Below, in pieces: positions 14,810-18,834 of a DNA stretch of 18,834 bases. Every line of letters begins with the position of its first letter. Position 1 is the first letter of the stretch. The stretch is from CAZADA01 sp964483775. Lineage in GTDB: Bacteria; Pseudomonadota; Alphaproteobacteria; Caulobacterales; Maricaulaceae. The translations under genes and the position numbers were made by a program. The stretch spans positions 1-18,834 of the forward strand of contig CAZADA010000055.1 of the NCBI GenBank assembly GCA_964483775.1, written 5' to 3'. The notes under the pieces are model-generated. The model did not search any database. It was not told the DNA's origin and worked only from the letters and a program-made list of their open reading frames with translations.

Positions 14810-16714
14810 ATGCGGATCATCCCACTGGTCGCCCTGGGACTGTCCCAAGCGCTCGTCATGACGGGCTGCGCGTCACCGCCAGGCGCAACACCCACGGCGC
14901 CGATCATTAGGATGAACCAGACCGGTTTTGAGGCGGATGCCGCCCAGTCCGCCACCATCGTGACCCCGGCGGACAGGCCTCTGTCTTGGCGGGTCAACTC
15001 CAGCGATGGCCAACAGGTGCGCCGCGGCGCGACCATGGTCTTCGGACACAGCCCAGCCAGCGGCGATCATGTCCACACCTTGACCATCGCGCCGCCCCTT
15101 GAAGCCGGCGAAGGCTACACGCTGATAATCGACAACCAAACCACCCAGCGTTTCGACGTCCGCTCGGCTCCCTATGGCGACATTGCCGAACGGGCGTTGG
15201 GATACTTTTACCTCAACCGCGCCGGCGCGCCGATTGAGGCCGCTTATGCGCCAGGACCTCAATGGTCGCGGGCGGCGGGTCACCCCCATGAAAGGGCGAC
15301 CTGTTTCGCCGACGAAGACCTCACCGGGCTCCAATGGTCTGGCTGTGACTATGTGCTCGACGTAACCGGAGGTTGGTACGACGCCGGCGACCACGGAAAG
15401 TACGTCGTCAACGGGGGCATCTCGGCCTGGATGCTCCAAAACGCGGCCGAGCGCATGCGCCAACGCGGCGGCGCCGACGTCAACGGATGGGGCGATGGGC
15501 GTGCGAAAATGCCGGAGGCCGGCAATGGAATCCCCGACATCCTCGACGAAGCGCGCTGGCAGGTCGAGTTTCTCATGGCGATGCAGGCGCCCGACGGCGC
15601 CGTTATGAACCTTCCCGTGGGACGTCAGTCCATCGACGATGGTCAAAGCCTAGAGCTCACGCGCGTCGACGCCTCGGGAATGGCGCACCATAAGGTCCAA
15701 GCCGCCGCTTGGCCGCCCTTGCCCCTGCTGCCCGAAGATGACCGCGCCGAGCGCTTCCTCATGCCCCCATCCACGGCGGCGACGCTCAACCTGGTCGCCG
15801 TGTCGGCCCAGTGCGCCCGCCTGTGGCGGGACCTCGACGATGCGTTCGCCGATCAGTGCCTGGACGCGGCCGTGCGCGGTTATGAGGCCGCCACGCGCAA
15901 CCCTGAGATCTACGCTTACAACATTTTCGACGGCGGCGGCGCGTACGGCGATCTCGACGTCTCGGACGAGTTTGCTTGGGCCGCGTTCGAGCTCTACGCC
16001 ACAACGGGAGACACGGCCTACCTCGAAGGGCTCGCCCACACGCCAGGCGCAGTATGGCTCGCCCGCCGGGACAACAACGCGCTCAGAGACATCTCCTGGC
16101 CCGACACGGACTTGTTGATCGCAGCGACGGTGCTGTCCGCCCCCAATACGTTCTCCGACGAACAGATCGATCGCGCCGCAAGCACCCTCATCGCCGCCGC
16201 CGATCGGTATGTCGAAGATTTCCAGGCTGACGGGTATGGCGCGCCCATGCCGCCCGACGGGTATCGGTGGGGCTCAAACGGCGATGTCGCCTCGCGTGCG
16301 ATCCCGTTGGGCTACGCCTACGATCTCACCGGCTCCGACACCTACCGCAACACCTTGGTCGCCATCATGGACTACCTGCTGGGGCGCAATCCACTGGATC
16401 AATCCTATGTCGCCGGCTTTGGGACGCGTCAGGTCAAATTCGTTCATCACCGGTTTTGGGCCGCGGGCGCCGACCCCGCATTCCCCATCGCCGCACCGGG
16501 CGCCCTGTCGGGAGGGCCCAACGCAGGCTATCCCAGCAGTGACTACGAAAAAGCCCAGATCACGCCCTGCGCCCCACAACGCTGCTGGGCCGACGACTAC
16601 ACCGCGTTCTCGATCAACGAAGTTGCCATCAATTGGAACGCCGCTCTGTTCTGGCTGACCAGCTATCTGGACGCCACCCCGCCAACCAAAACATCCCCGG
16701 AGCCCTCCCCATGA
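14810..16714 (+). CDS. GH9 endoglucanase (cellulase) lipoprotein
   Basis: A 634-residue protein. A lipoprotein signal ends at Cys20 (VMTGC), followed by an immunoglobulin-like CelD_N domain (about 31-120, beginning IRMNQTGFEADA). The GH9 (alpha/alpha)6 catalytic domain runs from about 128 to 620. Catalytic features are GGWYDAGDHGKYVVNGG (187-203) with Asp191 and Asp194, HHRFW (546-550), and DDYTAFSINEVAINWN (595-610) with Glu604 as the proton donor. It should hydrolyse beta-1,4-glucan or mixed-linkage glucan; GH9 also includes exo-acting glucosaminidase-like members. There is no carbohydrate-binding or dockerin module, only a short Pro-rich tail. The ATG at 14810 has GGAG eight bases upstream and starts exactly at the signal peptide. 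The stop overlaps the next gene's ATG as ATGA. Confidence 0.93.
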   Translation: MRIIPLVALGLSQALVMTGCASPPGATPTAPIIRMNQTGFEADAAQSATIVTPADRPLSWRVNSSDGQQVRRGATMVFGHSPASGDHVHTLTIAPPLEAGEGYTLIIDNQTTQRFDVRSAPYGDIAERALGYFYLNRAGAPIEAAYAPGPQWSRAAGHPHERATCFADEDLTGLQWSGCDYVLDVTGGWYDAGDHGKYVVNGGISAWMLQNAAERMRQRGGADVNGWGDGRAKMPEAGNGIPDILDEARWQVEFLMAMQAPDGAVMNLPVGRQSIDDGQSLELTRVDASGMAHHKVQAAAWPPLPLLPEDDRAERFLMPPSTAATLNLVAVSAQCARLWRDLDDAFADQCLDAAVRGYEAATRNPEIYAYNIFDGGGAYGDLDVSDEFAWAAFELYATTGDTAYLEGLAHTPGAVWLARRDNNALRDISWPDTDLLIAATVLSAPNTFSDEQIDRAASTLIAAADRYVEDFQADGYGAPMPPDGYRWGSNGDVASRAIPLGYAYDLTGSDTYRNTLVAIMDYLLGRNPLDQSYVAGFGTRQVKFVHHRFWAAGADPAFPIAAPGALSGGPNAGYPSSDYEKAQITPCAPQRCWADDYTAFSINEVAINWNAALFWLTSYLDATPPTKTSPEPSP

Positions 16715-18834
16715 TCGGCATGCATCACCGCCGCCTGTCCGCGCTCGCCCTCGCCGCGTGCGCAGGTTTGACGTCGTGCGTCACCAACCCGGCCGCGACG
16801 AACGGTCCAGCCGAGATCCGCCCGCAGATCTGGCCGGAAATCCAAACTCCGCCCTTGGATCCAGCTGTCGAAGCCCGGGTCGACGACATCCTCGCCAAGA
16901 TGACGCTGGAACAAAAGGTCGGCCAGATCATTCAAGCCGACAGCGGCTCGGTGACGCCTGAAGACGTCAAGCGTTACCGGCTCGGCAGCGTGTTGAGCGG
17001 CGGCAACTCCGCCCCAGGTCCCCTGCCATACGCCGACGCGGCGACCTGGCTTGAGGCGGCCGACGCGTACTTCATGGCCTCGATCGACCCCGAGGGCGTC
17101 GAGATCGCCATCCCCACCATCTGGGGTATTGACGCCGTGCATGGCCACGCCAACCTGCGCGGCGCCGTTGTGTTTCCCCACAACATAGGCCTGGGCGCCG
17201 CCAACAACCCTGACTTGATCGAACAGATCGCGGTGGTCACAGCGCAACAGCTGCGCGTCTCAGGCCATGACTGGACGTTCGCCCCGACCCTCGCCGTCCC
17301 CCAGGACGATCGATGGGGACGCACCTATGAGGGTTTCTCTGAAGACCCCGCGATCGTCGCCAGCTACGGCGAGCGCATCGTTTTCGGCCTGCAGGGTCGG
17401 ATCGGCGAGCCGGGCTTCATGGGCCCCGACAAAGTCATCCCAAGCGCCAAGCACTTTGTCGGCGACGGCGGCACGGAAAACGGCGTCGATCAAGGCGACG
17501 CCAGAATCTCCGAAGAAGAACTGCGTGACATCCACGCCGCGGGCTACGACACCGCGATCGCGGCCGGAGCCCAATCCGTGATGGCCAGTTTTTCCGCATG
17601 GCAGGGACAACGTATGCATGGCCAAAAGGAGCTCCTCACCGACGTGCTTAAGGGCCGGATGAATTTCAATGGGTTCGTGGTCGGCGACTGGAACGGCCAC
17701 GGCCTTATCCCCGGGTGCAGCGCCACCGACTGTCCGGAGTCCTTCATCGCCGGGGTGGACATGTTCATGGCCCCCGATAGCTGGGAGGAGCTTTGGAAGA
17801 ACACATACGCCGACGTTCAGTCCGGCCTCATTCCCATGGAGCGGCTCGATGATGCGGTTCGCCGCATTCTGCGCATCAAGGTCGCATCGGGCATCTTTGA
17901 GGCTCTGCCGCCCAGCCAGCGCCCCTTCGCTGGCGATGAGTCCATCCTTGGATCGGCGGAACACCGGTCGGTCGCTCGGCAAGCCGTGCGGGAATCGCTG
18001 GTGCTGTTGAAAAACGAAGGCAACCTTCTGCCCCTCGATCCCTCACTCACCGTGTTGGTCGTCGGCGACGGAGCCGACGACATCTCCAAAGCCGCCGGCG
18101 GCTGGACCCTATCCTGGCAAGGCGGAGGCTATCCCAACTCGGAGTTTCCGAACGGCCAGTCCATCCTCGAAGGCATTCAACAGGTCGTCTCAAGGGCGGG
18201 CGGCACAGTCATCCATGATCCCGAGGGCGTATCCACCGCCGCCGCTGATGTCGTCATCGCCGTGTATGGCGAGGACCCGTACGCTGAGTTCCAAGGCGAC
18301 CTGACCCATTTGGACTTCATGCCGACGGGCTTTGATGTTGAAAAACTCGAAGCGTTCAAGAACCGCGGCATTCCGGTGGTCTCGATCTTTCTGTCCGGCC
18401 GCCCGCTATGGACCAACCCCGAGATCAACGACTCCACAGCCTTCGTGGCCGCTTGGTTGCCCGGGAGCGAAGGCGGCGGCGTGGCCGACATGGTTTTCCA
18501 GACCGACCCAACGTTCGACTTTACCGGTCGGCTCTCCTTCAGCTGGCCCAAGCGCGCCGATCAATTCAAGCTCAACCCCCATCACGACGGTTACGATCCC
18601 CTGTTTGCCTTAGGCTATGGCCTGTCGTACGCCGATGACGGAACGGTGGGGATCCTCGACGAAGATCCAGGACTGGACGCGCTTGAGATTGTTGACCGCC
18701 ACGTCCTGTTCGTGGACGGACAGTCGCCATCGCCTTGGCAATTGATGATCAATGACCGGCCCATTGGTCCCCTGCCCGAAACCGCCTCAGGCGTAACGAT
18801 CACCGCAACCGACCGCGCGGCACAGGAAGACTCG
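16711..18834 (+). CDS. GH3 glucan beta-glucosidase, ExoP/barley ExoI-like (3' end missing)
   Basis: The first 708 codons are present and open to the right edge. The signal with lipobox LTSC gives Cys23. The GH3 barrel shows GIDAVHGH (Asp141), SAKHFVGDGG (Lys247-His248) and the nucleophile Asp326 in GFVVGDWNGHG. The second domain begins near LVLLKNEGNLLPL (430-442) and carries GGWTLSWQG (463-471) and GEDPYAEFQGD (520-530). Glu526 there corresponds to the acid/base of barley ExoI, whose equivalent segment ends in a TKGD motif. The C-terminus seen so far passes the catalytic domains into an extra domain, as in ExoP-type enzymes. It should release glucose from cello- or mixed-linkage oligosaccharides, acting after the GH9 enzyme with which it forms an ATGA-overlapping pair. 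It is a different GH3 subgroup from the other beta-glucosidase in the window. Confidence 0.92.
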   Translation, partial: MIGMHHRRLSALALAACAGLTSCVTNPAATNGPAEIRPQIWPEIQTPPLDPAVEARVDDILAKMTLEQKVGQIIQADSGSVTPEDVKRYRLGSVLSGGNSAPGPLPYADAATWLEAADAYFMASIDPEGVEIAIPTIWGIDAVHGHANLRGAVVFPHNIGLGAANNPDLIEQIAVVTAQQLRVSGHDWTFAPTLAVPQDDRWGRTYEGFSEDPAIVASYGERIVFGLQGRIGEPGFMGPDKVIPSAKHFVGDGGTENGVDQGDARISEEELRDIHAAGYDTAIAAGAQSVMASFSAWQGQRMHGQKELLTDVLKGRMNFNGFVVGDWNGHGLIPGCSATDCPESFIAGVDMFMAPDSWEELWKNTYADVQSGLIPMERLDDAVRRILRIKVASGIFEALPPSQRPFAGDESILGSAEHRSVARQAVRESLVLLKNEGNLLPLDPSLTVLVVGDGADDISKAAGGWTLSWQGGGYPNSEFPNGQSILEGIQQVVSRAGGTVIHDPEGVSTAAADVVIAVYGEDPYAEFQGDLTHLDFMPTGFDVEKLEAFKNRGIPVVSIFLSGRPLWTNPEINDSTAFVAAWLPGSEGGGVADMVFQTDPTFDFTGRLSFSWPKRADQFKLNPHHDGYDPLFALGYGLSYADDGTVGILDEDPGLDALEIVDRHVLFVDGQSPSPWQLMINDRPIGPLPETASGVTITATDRAAQEDS

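Overview
The window is a high-GC, densely coded stretch that reads as a plant-polysaccharide (beta-glucan/cellulose) utilisation locus from an alphaproteobacterium, most like Caulobacterales, Maricaulales or Sphingomonadales. The taxonomic guess rests on the TonB-dependent receptor of the Xanthomonas/Caulobacter type, the 'tryptophan halogenase' genes that usually accompany such receptors in those groups, and the GC-rich codon use. It is inference, not a measured placement. A run of 10 Ns at 4383-4392 shows that this is a scaffolded draft assembly.

Layout. A minus-strand block reads from 14585 down to 4186: TonB-dependent receptor, GH3 beta-glucosidase lipoprotein, SMP-30/gluconolactonase-like lipoprotein, GntP-type gluconate permease, GPH-type sugar symporter, and a LacI-family regulator interrupted by the N gap. 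From the GH3 gene on, every gene overlaps or nearly abuts the next, so this is very probably one operon. A second minus-strand operon begins at 4108 and runs off the left edge: halogenase-like protein A, a degenerate halogenase paralogue, halogenase-like protein B, and the start of halogenase-like protein C. All four are joined by overlaps of a few bases. Divergently, on the plus strand from 14810, a GH9 endoglucanase lipoprotein is followed by a second GH3 enzyme (ExoP/barley ExoI-like) that runs off the right edge.

How the parts fit. GH9 would cut beta-1,4-glucan and the receptor would import oligosaccharides across the outer membrane. The two lipoprotein GH3 enzymes would release glucose, and the GPH symporter would carry sugars across the inner membrane. 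The lactonase coupled to GntP suggests a side route in which an aldose is oxidised outside the cytoplasm to a lactone, hydrolysed and imported as an aldonate; the dehydrogenase needed is not in the window. The LacI protein is the obvious candidate regulator. A near-identical 22-bp element (19/22 matches) lies upstream of both minus-strand operons, overlapping a -35 hexamer TTGACA in each. This ties the halogenase operon to the sugar operon.

The most unusual content is the array of four halogenase-family genes in a glucan locus. One of them keeps the family's overall sequence register but has lost the FAD-binding glycines, the catalytic lysine and the central WxWxIP region. No tRNA, rRNA, CRISPR array, insertion sequence or phage gene was seen. 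No stretch over 300 bases lacks a gene.
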